Shown in pieces: positions 9,501 through 20,219 of a stretch of 49,399 bases of DNA. Position 1 is the first letter of the stretch. Each line of letters opens with the position of its first letter. Where the stretch lies: positions 1-49,399 of the forward strand of contig JANDJZ010000300.1 of the NCBI GenBank assembly GCA_027943245.1, read 5' to 3'. A program made the translations under genes and the position numbers. The notes under the pieces are model-generated. The model did not search any database and was not told the origin of the DNA. It saw only the letters and a list, made by a program, of their open reading frames with translations. This DNA is from Acanthamoeba sp. SK_2022b (lineage: Eukaryota; Discosea; Longamoebia; Acanthamoebidae).

Positions 9501-10903
9501 CTAGCTGGAGGTAGATGGCTGCTCCTGCTTTGTGGCTTCCTGAGGCTCCTTGGTGTCCTTCCGCACTACGCCCTTGTAGCCCTCCTTCCAGTGCATCTCG
9601 CGAATGTTCTGCATCGAGAGGTACTCCCGTTTGATGACCTCCGCGATTTCCTGGGACGACGTGTGCGCGCGAGCGTGTAAACGTTTGGTGAGTACTCACG
9701 TGGTTGCTTCGCCTTTAGGTGGCCTCCTCCCACACCGCCGCACGAAGCGCATACCTCGGCATCACGGAACTCGCTCCAGTTGACCTTGATGACGGGGATC
9801 ACCCTGCTGATATCGGCGATGAAGATCTCGTAGGCGTTGTAGAGGTTCTGCAGGTACTCGACCGTGATCGTTTTCTCACACTCTCGGGCTCTTGATGTAT
9901 AGGTTTCATAAAGTAGTGGAACATGATTTCAGCTAACATCGACATAAGCGATCAGGGCTGAGGCGTTCGGTTAGGACAACTACGCACCGTCGTTTGATAC
10001 GCTCGATGCTCTCCTCTGGAGTGACGTCCAAGTGGATGATCACGTTGGGCTTTTTCTGTCACAGTGCGACCCACGTCCAAAGTCAGCACGCCGACTCATT
10101 CTTCGAGAGGCTTGGTGCATGAAGCAACGAAAGCACGCGCACAAAGACGTCCAGCAGTACCATGAAGTTGGACATGTTGGCGAACAGGTCCAGATAGGTG
10201 CGGTAGTCCCGTTCGTCCATGAGCTCACTGTCGCGAAGCATCTTGGCTGTGCACGCGGCGCCGAGTCAAACGAGCGCACAGAGAACAGACAACATCGGGA
10301 CGAGGTACCAAACACGCCGTCCTCGTAGATCGTCCGATCTTGAATGCCTCCCTTGCCAGACCAGATGATCTGTTGTTGCTACTCGCGAGAAGCATAGGCA
10401 AAACAAACGATTTAGTTGACCTACAAGCGAAGCGCAGAAGAGGTTTTCTTTACCTGGCGAAAGCGGTTGTTGAGCAAGTAGATCTGCAGAGGGAAGCTGT
10501 ATTTCTTGGGGTCTGCATAGACGAATAGACGACGCAACGATACCAGTCGGCAAGGCGAGCGGCAAGGGGGGGAACGTTCACGTGCTTGTACCTTGGTAGA
10601 AATCGGCCAAATACGAGTTGTCGATCACAGGCTCAAAGTAGACGGGCAGATCTGAATGGCGATGTGGTAAATGAGCTCAGCCTGACCAAGCTGAGCCGAT
10701 TGAAGGTGCATACCCAAAACTTTGCCCAGAGCTGCGGAGAGAGTACTCTTGCCAGCGCCTATCTGTTTGAAGAGTTTGGGCGTTCAATTTGAGGTTTTTC
10801 AAACGACAAAACAGCAGAAATGTACCAGGCCACTGATCCCAATATGGAGATTCTCGAGGCACAGAGTCTCATCTGGCCTTGTGTAGCTCGATTGTGCGTT
10901 CAT
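9501..10903 (-). CDS. Deoxynucleoside kinase (dGK/dAK-like), multi-exon
   Basis: This enzyme would phosphorylate deoxyribonucleosides in the salvage pathway. The first exon starts at 10903 (MNAQSSYTRPDE). A phase-matched intron splits the P-loop GLIGAGKST. Following exons give PVYFEPVIDNSYLADFYQ, PKKYSFPLQIYLLNNRFRQ, then the QDRTIYEDGVFA motif that holds the catalytic and base-binding DRT. They continue with KPNVIIHLDVTPEESIERI, the LID-type RRARECEK and EYLQNLYNAYE, and VIPVIKVNWSEF near the end. The DRTIYED motif is closer to bacterial dAK/dGK enzymes than to animal dCK. At least eight exons are needed. A GA repeat lies immediately 3' of the stop. It is divergent from the gene at 11312. 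Confidence 0.88.
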
Positions 10904-11311
10904 CTGGGGCTAAGTGGTTAGTGCCCTCGACAGCAAGTACGTGCCTGTCCCCTTCAATTGCCTTGCGTGTTGCGTGGCGCGTTAGTGCGTGCAACGCCAA
11001 TCTTTTTCTTGTTCCCGCCATAGGGCGCCAGCGCGTGCCGACGTCAGCAAAGGGTTGGCCGTTTTTTGCCGGCGTTATTTTTTGGTGTTCGCGCTTTTTG
11101 CGAACCGTACCGGTCTCGGGCAGCGGCTAGTAACGAACACTCATGGGTGGCGCGGGAGAGGGCCCTCTGGACATGTGAGAGGCCTTGCCGTCGTCTTTCG
11201 CGCAACTTGCTTTGTCGTACCTACCTCTACGGCTGCTGCGGCAACCCATCACGGTGAGCGGTACACACACGAGCACGGATATACAGAGCCGTTTAGCTCC
11301 ACGCACTACGG
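10904..11311. promoter_or_regulatory. Divergent intergenic region with a perfect small hairpin
   Basis: These 408 bases separate the start of the kinase gene (minus) from the Ser/Pro-rich gene (plus) and must hold both promoters. A perfect inverted repeat GTTCGC-GCTTTTT-GCGAAC lies near 11086-11104. T-tracts are present, but no TATA box or other element can be named. Confidence 0.4.
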
Positions 11312-12241
11312 ATGGACGAATCGAAGCCTAATGCCAGTGGCGGTAGCGGGAAGATGCGTATCGACTCGTTGGTCTCTGCCCAGTCGATTAGCCCCACCGC
11401 GCCCAAGGCTGCGTCGTGGCTTTCTACCAACGGCGGCAACGCAGTCCAGCAGCAGATTCGACCTCTACACATGCTGCTCATCGAAGCCAAGCGGGCCGCC
11501 CTCGAGGACGAATTCATCGAGAAGCGCAAGCAGCAACAGTTGCGAGCCACCATACCCTCCACGACGTCGCTTGTTCAGCCCCAGCTACGGCCAGCGCTCT
11601 CTACTCTCCCTTCCCTGTCGAACCCCAATTCTGTCCCTCCATCTTCATCTTCTACGAAGGCTACATCGACGACGGGCGCTCTCAACAAAAGGATCTTTTC
11701 GCGAGGGCTTCTCATCGGTGCTGCGTCTTCTTCTATCGAGAACTTGAGCTTTAGCGTCCTCAATCGAACGAACGGTCCTGTCGCCTCCAAGCAGCAGACA
11801 ACCACCCTACGACCATCAACAGCTGCCCCCGTCGAGGCCTCCAAGGAGAACAGCTCTACCGACGTCGAGATGAAGGTGGCAACCGCCACTCCACCTCCTT
11901 CCACCCTTCAACCGAAGCTGCTCAAGCTGTCTCCAGGCGTCGGCCTCGCCCAGCGACGACCACTCTCTAATCTCAACAACCACCCCACGCTCACGCGAAC
12001 CCACTCTTTCCCGCCGGCCACCTCGTCCCCTTCGACTCCATCCCGGTCGACGACACTCAACGTAAGGAAGAGGAGCCTCGAGGCCTCACCATCTACTGCC
12101 GCCTCGGCCCGCATTCTAGTCCAGTCGCTGCCCAACGTGAAGATTCACGTGCAGAAGAAGATTAAGCTCATGCCCAGACCCGCCGGTCAAGTTCAGGCCC
12201 GGCCCGAGGGCGTGAAGAGCGTTCTCGTCTACCACTTCTGA
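11312..12241 (+). CDS. Ser/Thr/Pro-rich protein of unknown function
   Basis: A single-exon frame of 309 residues with strong codon use for this genome. Near residue 45 there is a helical charged segment (HMLLIEAKRAALEDEFIEKR). Most of the rest is low complexity, rich in Ser, Thr, Pro and Asn, and probably disordered. Basic patches such as NVRKRSLEASP and VQKKIKLMPRPAG near the end look like nuclear localisation signals. No family is recognised. The combination suggests a nuclear regulatory or scaffold protein, but this is inference. It ends about 225 bp from the convergent phosphatase gene. Confidence 0.7.
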   Translation: MDESKPNASGGSGKMRIDSLVSAQSISPTAPKAASWLSTNGGNAVQQQIRPLHMLLIEAKRAALEDEFIEKRKQQQLRATIPSTTSLVQPQLRPALSTLPSLSNPNSVPPSSSSTKATSTTGALNKRIFSRGLLIGAASSSIENLSFSVLNRTNGPVASKQQTTTLRPSTAAPVEASKENSSTDVEMKVATATPPPSTLQPKLLKLSPGVGLAQRRPLSNLNNHPTLTRTHSFPPATSSPSTPSRSTTLNVRKRSLEASPSTAASARILVQSLPNVKIHVQKKIKLMPRPAGQVQARPEGVKSVLVYHF

Positions 12242-12465
12242 GAAGAGAAGGATGGAGGTCGCGAATCGCGAAAGATCGAAAAAGCCCGAGTTGTGGACGC
12301 GACGCGCGAAACGCAACGGAAAGCGAAAGCGTTCGTGGTTTTGGCGGGAAAGAATCGAGAGAGGAATGTATACAATGCAGGAACTCTTCTGTCCAATCCG
12401 GTAAATTCGGAGACCGATAAATAGAAAGAAAACACAAAGTATACCTCCCACACGGCCAAGCAAGC

Positions 12466-13742
12466 TTCAACCAGAACGAAGAAGGCGAACGACCTGAGCG
12501 CGTTGGTCGTGGGTCTGTGGAGAGGGCACGGACTTGGCGCTGATGCCCTCCACGTCGGGCCTGCCGCGACATCACATCATGATGAGAGAGCGGGGACCAC
12601 TGGTGGGCGGCGAGTAGAGGGTTTTTACCGGCAGTCGTGGTAGAGCTTGCACAGCTGCAGGGCCTTCTCCGCGTCGATGCCGTGGATTCGCCCGAGCAGC
12701 ACCGAAGCGAAGATGCCCGTGCGCCCGTGCCCGCCATAGCAATGGATGTACACCACCTCGCCCGCCCTGGCGTTCGTTTCATCAGCACAACATCAACGCA
12801 CGACAAACACAGATGTAGCGCGCGTGTGTTGATGTGGCGTGCCGAAGGAAGGCGAGGATCTTATCGACGAGAGCGAGCGCGGCGTCGTCAGAGCCCACCA
12901 TGCGGTCGGGTATCGGGTGGTGCACGTATCGCAGCTCTTGCAACTGAAACGACACGCGCGGCACGATGAATGTGTGTGCGTGAAGACGACGCGTGTTCGT
13001 GCGCGGAGGTGTTGCGTGGTGCGACGCTGCACACGAACCGTTTGCACAAACTCGGAGGACCGGGAGTCGAGCATGGACTTGGCGACGTCAAAGTAGTGCT
13101 TGCCGTGCTTGCCAAACTCGCTCTCTTCCATGAGGCACACGAACACGGTCACCCCTTTGGGATTGAACGACGCGTCATCACACGGCCACACGGAGAGGAG
13201 AAATGCAGAGAAGGAGGGGCGTGCCCTGCTTGAGCACGGCCTCGATCATGTAGGGCTTCAGTGGCCACGCTCCGACCAGCAAACTGTTGCGCACAACCCA
13301 ATTCGAATAGGCTATTGGTGGCCCACCCGCCCGCACACGCACACGCGCGCACAGACAACAACACGCGCGCACGAACACAGGCCTTGGTGGGTGCCAGGCG
13401 AGGCGAGTGCTGAAGGCGGGCAAAGGGAGGGGGAGCGGCGTACGGGTGGGACCGCTCATGTCTCGCGTGAGGTGGTCGGCGGGGAGGGCCGCTGGCAGCT
13501 TCAGTGGTGCTCGCGACTTGCCCAGCCCCGCGCTGCCCTTCTCTTTCCCCTTCTTGCCCCCGCCCTTCCTGCACCACACAAGTAAAGATGATTGTTTTTA
13601 TTTGGCAGAAATCAATTTATTTCGACCAATTAATTGATCGAGTAAATCATTTCATTCTCCTCCAGCTGCTGGTGGTCAAGGTTGTAGTTAATTGAATTTT
13701 AAAAGAACGGTACCTGGCCGGTTCCTTGCTCGCCTTCTGCAT
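12466..13742 (-). CDS. Protein tyrosine phosphatase-like protein, dual-specificity fold
   Basis: Exons read in order from the minus strand give a basic N-terminus (MQKASKEPAR, then KGGGKKGKEKGS). Next come NWVVRNSLLVGAWPLKPYMI, TVFVCLMEESEFGKHGKHY, LQELRYVHHPIPDRMVGSDD, the active site VVYIHCYGGHGRTGIFAS, and a tail with SPQTHDQRAQV. The C-x5-R loop is HCYGGHGRTG, with the catalytic Cys and Arg intact. The upstream aspartate in HHPIPD is the likely general acid. The SPQT..QR.QV tail is common in plant and protist phosphatases of this type. Introns are short. The start at 13742 rests on the first ATG before a phase-compatible intron and is less certain. Confidence 0.82.
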
Positions 13743-13797
13743 GGTTGCGTTGTTTTGTTTGTGATTTTTTTTAATTTATTTTTAAATGCTTTGTCCA

Positions 13798-15005
13798 TCA
13801 GGGGCTGGGCTCCTTGGTCGACGCAGAGGTGGAGCCCTACACACAGAGGAGACAAGAGGGAGAGTGGGAGAGATCGAGAGAGACAAACAACACTACTTGA
13901 GCACCGTGCGAATAGAAGAGCGCTGTGGCCGTAGGGTGATTACCTGTGCCCACGCGGGAGCGTTCGGGAGCGTGATGCCCTTCATCGCCTCCTTGATGTC
14001 ATTGATGTGATCTGATCCAATGCCACAAGTGCACAACAACCAACAACCAACAATAGTAAGTCACCACACTAACCTCCTCACAGTCACCACATACGCAGCT
14101 CTCTGTCTCTCTCTCACGCACACGCACACAGAGCACACGCACAACCCCAACCTTGTGAAAACTCGGGAAAGGTAGTGCGCGTAGTGGTGGCCGCCGCGAC
14201 CACCTCCAGCTGGTAGCGCTCATCGAACGCGGCCATGGCTTCCGTCCTGAAGAGAGAACACGCGAATGAGCGGCGCGATGATCGGTCCGACACGTCTCCG
14301 CGTGCGCGCGCTTTGTGCGGTGTGTTCGTACCGGCGCCTGCGCTGCTCGTCCTCCGACACGTAGAGGGCGACGCCGATCCTGGCCATCTGCGCGTGGACC
14401 TCCAACGCTTCGAGACCTGCGCCGACGCGGTTGCCGGCGAGTTAGGAGAAGATGGCGATGCGATGAGAGAGAGAGAGAGAGAGAGCGCGCGCGCCGCCCC
14501 ATACACCAAGGCAGCTGGGCTGTGATGTGTACCAGGGATGGCTGGCTGAGGGCTCGGCGAGGAGTCGACCTCCTCCTACAAGGCAAGACGGACGGTCAAG
14601 TCAGTTCGTGTGATGGGGGGGGGGCGTGTAGGAGCGCGAACAAAGCACACGCACCGCCACAGGCTCTGCCTGGTTGTCGTCGCCTGCGCCCAGAGGCGCG
14701 TAGCCGCCGTACTCGTCGTCCTCGCCCCCGCTCTCGTCCTGTGCCACGTCATCGCCGTCACCGAGCATGGCGTATCCGCCGTACCTGTCCTCGCCACCGT
14801 CGCCCTCTTCCTCCTCGTGGTCGCCCTCTTGCCCTGCCCACCAATAAATAAATAAATGAATAATTGATAAATAAAAAAAAATTGCTATCTATATAGAAAA
14901 AGTAGAAAAAGGAGGCATACAGACGACAGAGCTATCAGAGAAAAGGGTTGAAACAGGCGTGCCCTGCTCGCCAGGAACCTCCTGCCCGTGTGCCTCGTTG
15001 CTCAT
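13798..15005 (-). CDS. Acidic N-terminus, helical C-terminus protein of unknown function
   Basis: At least six exons are supported by phase-matched GT-AG introns. The start at 15005 reads MSNEAHGQEVPGEQG. It is followed by an acidic Gly-rich part with two related motifs (DRYGGYAMLG and DEYGGYAPLG). Then come EEVDSSPSPQPAIPG, a helical segment LEALEVHAQMARIGVALYVS with EDEQRRRR, then EAMAAFDERYQLEVVAAATT and DDINDIKEAMKGITLPNAPA. It ends with a short Ser/Thr tail at 13798. The helices suggest a coiled-coil adaptor, but I do not recognise the family. A further spliced exon upstream of 15005 lacks an ATG and is probably 5' untranslated. Confidence 0.65.
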
Positions 15006-15712
15006 CTTCCACTTGCTGCCAGCTTGTGGAATTTCGCAGCAAAAGAAATAGCAAACTAAAATTAAAATAAAAGATAAAAAACATACCAGGTTTCCCAGCC
15101 GTCGGGCCTCCGTAGCACGGGCGATCACCCCGGCCGGAAGAAGGTCACCCCGAAAGGCGAAACTCTGCGGTTGGATCGGCTCCACCTGAGCCTGGCCGGA
15201 CCGCCATACCAGGGCCAATGGCACACTTACTAGGTTAGTTTTGGCCAATCGAACACTTTTCGTTTGTTAGGTCCCAATGGGGGCCTATCCCAACCTCTGG
15301 CCGCGCGGGTTCTGGGAAGGAACCAAAACCTTCCTCGCCTATCATGTCGCCGGAGCTACTGGCGGCGCCTGGCTAGGACCTCATAAAGGAGGACCTCTTT
15401 CTTCTTGATCTAAAACGCCTCTCGTCCAGAGCAACTCCTCTGCCAGGAACACATCAAGAATCGACCAATCTCAGCCCGACCCAGAGCTACCCGGCCACGC
15501 ATACCTACCACTACCATCATGGTACGCCTTTCCTCCCAACAGAACCTGCATGCACGTCGAGCTCTTGTCTGCCGCTCTCCGAGTGCATAGTGTAGTGTAG
15601 TGAGCTGGGCGAAGAGACGCCCCAGCGGCGCCTGAATCGGGAGGGAGCGGTTGATCAAATCTTGTTTTCCGCCAATGGCATCTTTTGGTTGAAATGGAAA
15701 AAGCAAATCCTG
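15006..15712. other. Divergent intergenic region with an untranslated exon and GC-rich hairpins
   Basis: An intron-like stretch (about 15017-15086, minus strand, GT-AG) precedes the gene ending at 13798, so its leader probably extends to 15090 or beyond. Between about 15090 and 15400 the sequence is GC-rich and holds hairpins, for example GGAAGG-AACCAAAA-CCTTCC near 15315 and CGCC-GGAGCTACT-GGCG near 15350. AGGTCC (about 15270) can pair with GGACCT (about 15377). I tried to match it to known small RNAs without success. Confidence 0.35.
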
Positions 15713-15971
15713 ATGACTTTTCCGCCATTCCCACACGATTGGTCTCTTCAGTCTGACCAATCCCTGACCGTGCCGAGACTCTCGACTTCAACCCGGGAAC
15801 AGCCCGCACACGGCCAAACCACGTCCAAGCGCAAGGCCAAGACTTCGACCACCTCCACCTCGTCCACCTCAGCCTCCAGCACCAAGGTGCCACTCCACCG
15901 CCCCTGTATTTTCCTACCATCAACATCTCCACTGACTTCATCCTTGTCTGGCGTAGGAACGAAGGGGTATC

Positions 15972-17082
15972 ATGTCGAGCCTAGCGGCACTCATCTTGGG
16001 CAAGCACCATGACCGCATCTACCACGAGGTGAATCACCGCCACCGCCTGTCCTACGCTGACCTCGACACGCTACTCGACCGCGAGGAGAAGGAGCTCGCT
16101 GCCGAGAGAGAACGCCAGCAGCGCCTCACGCACCAGGACGCCCCCACCCGCGACACAGAGACCCGCGTCTTCGTGGACCGGTCGAGTAGCAGCCTCAGCT
16201 GCAGTAGCAGCTCGGGAAGCGAGGACGAGGCCGACTGGCACTTCGAAGGCCAGCACGAGGAGGACCTGCTGCTCGAACTCGAGGAGAGCACACAAGAGAG
16301 CATTCACACCATCTCCGGCGCCGAAGACCACCTCGTCAAGGACATAGACTACATTGTGTATGTTCTTATGTTCTCTCTTCTCTACTTGGATTCTCATTTT
16401 ATTATATATTTGTTATTTTTATTTTGTTGTGCTTCTACACGGCTGACCACTTCATGTCGCCTCTACGTGCGTAGTCATGTCAATATATCGGACGAGCAGC
16501 TCGAGCGTATGAAGAAGATGCTGGGCGTTAACTGCCTGCACCGCGGCAACATCGAGCAAGTAGCGGGCAAGCGGTGGATGGTGGCCGTCGACGGCTCGGA
16601 AGCGGCCAAGCGCGCCTACGAGGGCGTACTCAAGCTCATGGACCCTGCTCATGACCACCTCCTCGTCGTGACCATCCGCGACAAGAACCTCCCACGACGC
16701 TTCGCGCTGAGCCCGAGCGAGGAGATCCAGCTGCGCTTCGAGCTGTGGAAGTCGGCGCGCCACATCATCAAGCCCTACCTCGACGAGCTCCCTACTCACT
16801 TCGTACGTGCCACCCACGATAGCGACACACTGATTTGCATGATGTGGTGTACATGAAGTTGACGCATCATCGTCGATGTAGGCGCCGAGCCAGTACACGG
16901 TGATGGTGCCGGAGGCGTGGGATGCGAGGCGCATGCTGTGCAACCTGTGCAAGCGGTACAACATCGACACGCTGTGCGTGGGCAAGCACTCCAAGATCGA
17001 GCGCAACCATCACCACTTCCACCTCCGCTCGCTTCATTCCTACACCCAGAAGCACGCCAAATGCCACGTGATCGTGTTCTAG
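15972..17082 (+). CDS. Universal stress protein domain protein
   Basis: Three exons (15972-16357, 16475-16802, 16882-17082) give 304 residues with all phases matching. The N-terminal third is charged and carries a Ser-rich run (SSSSLSCSSSSGSEDE). The C-terminal part is a USP domain: RWMVAVDGSEAAKRAYEGVL, then DHLLVVTI, and GKHSKIERNHHHFHLRSL with SYTQKHAKCHVIVF at the end. The usual G-x2-G-x9-G-S/T ATP motif is not clearly kept, so nucleotide binding is uncertain. A possible additional first exon starts at ATG 15713 and joins in frame through a GT-AG intron ending at about 15959, adding a Ser/Thr/Lys-rich stretch. Confidence 0.82.
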
Positions 17083-17319
17083 TCAACCCTACCTCTATCC
17101 TCAGTATTGTGCACAGGCACAATCACGTGTTCTTGTTCTCAGCTCCTGGCTAGTGATCTACCATTTTCAACACTGTTACCATAAACATATACTATTATTT
17201 AAAAAATACATATTTATAGCCACATTAACAAGGACAAGGACCTGCCCCACTACTTTACTGTCTTGCAGATCCAAATGTCGAACAAAAATTGTCCAGACAT
17301 TAACTTGCCATGACAGTCC

Positions 17320-18284
17320 CTATACCCTGCGCTTGGTGAGGGTCTGACCCGTGCTGGCGATGAGGGGGGTGGCCTGCTCCTCGCTGGCGGTGGGGTCCTG
17401 GCCCTCGGGGGTTGGCACTATGGCGCCCATCTGAACGGCAAAGTCTTCGGCGCTCTCGTAGGGCTTGACCAGGAGCGTGAAGCACACCATGAGGCCCAGC
17501 AGGGCCACAGGCACCCAGATAAGCGGCGCCCACTTCGGGCTCTTCCAGAACTTCATCACGGGGTGGTACTCTGCGCGATCGACCCGTTCACCCAGTGAGC
17601 CACACAACCAACACACGGCCAATACACTATTGGCGCCACTTTTGGTGTAGTGAGGGGGAGAGGGTAATCACCAGCGTCGATGAAGGAGATGTAGCTGTCC
17701 GCTCGATCGCGATTACCCACGTACGTGAAGATTTCGCCATCCCTGAATCTGAAGGGGAGTAAAGCAACCTTTCAGCAAACAACGAGAAGACAGTCGGCTA
17801 CTTGAAAGAGAGGACGCGTACAGGAGGAAAGTGGGGGTTCCTTCTACGTCATACTTGATGGCGAGGTCTATGCGTTGGTGGTATAAGGTGAGCAAAATAT
17901 GTATGACGTGGTGAGTTTATGCGTGCGCGCAGAGGCCGACTGCGGTGCCTTACCCCTGCCACTGTCGGTGCCAATGTCCACCTGGCCCAGCTGGGTGTCG
18001 CCTTGGTACTGCTGCACCAGCTGCGCCCACACGTGCTTGTTCTTTTCGCAGTGAGCACAGTTGTGACGGCAGCTGGAGAGGACAGAGGTGCACGTGTTAA
18101 TGGGCCCATTCTCGTTCCTCTCGCCTCGCGAGGAAACGTACAATCGGACGAACACGGGCCCGGTCGCAATAGCATCGGCCAACCTGCGACCGTGCGTGAG
18201 GTCCACGGAGCTTCTAGCATCCGCGAAGCAAGCCCACAACGCCAGCACGCCGACGACCACCAACAGTGCTCGAGACAGTTCCAT
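17320..18284 (-). CDS. TMX-like transmembrane thioredoxin-domain protein
   Basis: The start at 18284 gives a signal peptide (LLVVVGVLALWACFADA). The thioredoxin domain follows over several exons: GPVFVRF, then CRHNCAHCEKNKHVWAQLVQ with a C-A-H-C redox motif, then LGQVDIGTDSGR and IDLAIKYDVEGTPTFLLY with the conserved cis-proline. A later exon holds a DGEIFTYVGNRDRADSYI stretch. Near the C-terminus lies a membrane helix (PLIWVPVALLGLMVCFTLLV), then a short acidic tail. This layout matches ER membrane disulfide isomerases of the TMX type. It faces the USP gene tail to tail. Confidence 0.85.
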
Positions 18285-18806
18285 TTCTGAGGAAGATCAA
18301 GAGGATGTTAACCCACCAATACAAGCTTCTGCTATCCACCCTCCATTCCACTAGTCTCAGAATTGAAATGAATCAATAAATATAAAACGATAAAAAAATA
18401 AGCAAGCGAAAAGCGCAATTGAGAAGGTGGCAATTGGAAAGTCTTTGTGTACTGTGGGAATTAAGAGATCTGTGGGTAGATGCGCAAGAAGGTATCGTAG
18501 GATCAGAATACTCGCTTGTGCACTGCGGGACGAGGCTGGGGACGTGTTGTGTCACGAGTGGGCGGTCGGGTTGAGTTTCCGCTTTCCTTTTGAAAGCCAA
18601 CGCTACCATAAAACGCAATTTCAGAAAATGATTAGAAAATGAAAATTCCTTAAAAAAGAAAAACGGGCAGGCAGGTACCACGAGAACACGCACGAACACC
18701 AACACGGCGTGTGGAGCCACACAAGACACCGTGTAGAACATAATACTTAAGAAATGCACAAACAACCTTGGCGGGGAGGCAGCGGTGTTGGTTGAAAGGA
18801 ATGTGT
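18285..18806. other. Intergenic stretch without a recognised gene
   Basis: AT-richer sequence between the TMX-like gene start and the 3' end of the GPALPP1-like gene. Open frames in it (for example 18373-18936 minus) overlap the end of the neighbouring gene in another frame and show no domains. It presumably holds the TMX promoter and the 3' end of the next gene. Confidence 0.5.
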
Positions 18807-20007
18807 TCAGAGGAATCGGTTGCCGGACTGCGCCGAGAAGCGGGAGTGAAAGTCCTTGGCCTTTCGCAGGACGCTTTCCCGCGCGTGAGCGGGAAGCTGC
18901 CGAGAGGCCATCTCGTCCCTGTCCCACGGCTTCCACTCCTCCTCCTCCTTGGCCTTGGCCTGCCGATCGTTACAACGCCACCGTGTAACATCAGGTTTGA
19001 ATCATAAACGAAACGAAACGAAAACAAAACCTAAACGAAACGATAAAAGGCAGCAGCACACCTTGTCCAGCTTCTTCTCCTTGACGCTCTTGGCGTGCTG
19101 GGACACCAGAGACTCGGGGCGGTGCTTCTCCTGCACATGGAGAGAGGAGAGGAGAAGGGCGGAGCACGTTAGCATGAAGTAACAGGAAAAATGAACGAGC
19201 GCTTACGTTGTAGAGCTGCAGGTAGTCCTCCACGATCTTGTCCTTCCCCTGGACCTTGGGCTTGGTCTCTGTCTTTTGTTTCTACAAACAGACAAGTAGC
19301 AACGCGTGGCACATGGCCATCAGCAAAAACGCAGGGCGTGTAGAGCATGAAGTGGCAGAGAGAGGAGAGAGGTACCTTGTCGGCAGGCTCGCCTTTCTTG
19401 TTGCGTCCCTCGATGATGTCGCGCTTGGAGCGCTGCTTTCGTTCTTCCGGGTCGAGGGAGTAAGCGGGCGCCGCTGGCAGTGCCGCTCGCTTGACCTGAG
19501 GCTTGCGAGCTCGCGGATCTATTCGCCAAACGAAAGAAGTGACCGTTTGATGATGCTCTACGCGAGATGGCAAAAAAGGATGAAAAGATAAAGATAAAAA
19601 GATAAAAGAAAGATTTTTTTTGAAGAGCCAAAAAAAAAATAGTACATACCGTCTGGCCGCAGGGGGCCAACCACTTCAACAACTTCCTTCTCTTCTTCAT
19701 CTTCAACTGCTTGAGCTTCTTCGTCGGGAGAGGCAACCAGATCGTCAAGGGAAGGGCCGATTACACGCCGTCGTGGAGGAGCAGCGGCGGCCTCTTGCTT
19801 GCGTTTCTCCTCTTCCTCCTCCCTCTTCCTTCTTTCTTCCAGCAGGTGAGGCGGCAGGGCTGCCCCAAAGACCATTGCTGACGGAGCCTCCTCCTCTTTC
19901 TCTTCGCTTTTAGTTTCCGTGTTTTCTACTGTGTTGGGTCCATCCTTTTCCGCTTCTTGTCGTTGCTGAAGGAGATGAGGCGGCAACGCAGGGCCAACAC
20001 CTGCCAT
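18807..20007 (-). CDS. GPALPP1: GPALPP motif protein (GPALPP1/KIAA1704-like)
   Basis: The first exon starts at 20007 with MAGVGPALPPHLLQQ. It continues with a second degenerate motif FGAALPPHLLEE and a third VIGPSLDDLV, separated by Glu/Lys-rich stretches. Later exons give DPEERKQRSKRDIIEGRNKK, QGKDKIVEDYLQLYN and EKHRPESLVSQHAKSVKEKK. They end with PWDRDEMASRQLP and KDFHSRFSAQSGNRFL at the C-terminus. The repeated GPALPP motifs and the C-terminal SRFS....FL ending fit the DUF3752 family, which is nuclear and of unclear function. Five exons are needed. It is divergent from the MBF1 gene with 212 bp between starts. Confidence 0.88.
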
Positions 20008-20219
20008 GTGGTTCCAAGATTTAAAAAATAAAAAGAAAAGAAATGTTTACCCCTGCTTTTTGGCCCCCCTTGAAATTTCGAGGTGCGGGCGAAAATCCGC
20101 GAAAAAAGATGCGCTAAGCTGGTTCTATGTTTTTTCCCTGCACGCAAACAATACAAAAATGGCCAGCGCACACTCATCTAATCAGAACAAAAAATCTACT
20201 TGCCCACCACAGAGAGAAC

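Noticed and set aside
12168..12806. 212-residue minus-strand frame
   Set aside because: It is an alternative frame of the phosphatase; the HCYGGHGRTG active site is in a different frame.
14315..14851. 178-residue Arg-rich plus-strand frame
   Set aside because: It is antisense to exons of the acidic protein gene, and the Arg richness comes from GC-rich complement.
15090..15400. Signal recognition particle, RNase P or U-snRNA gene
   Set aside because: Short resemblances were found, but the conserved core motifs of these RNAs are missing or out of order.
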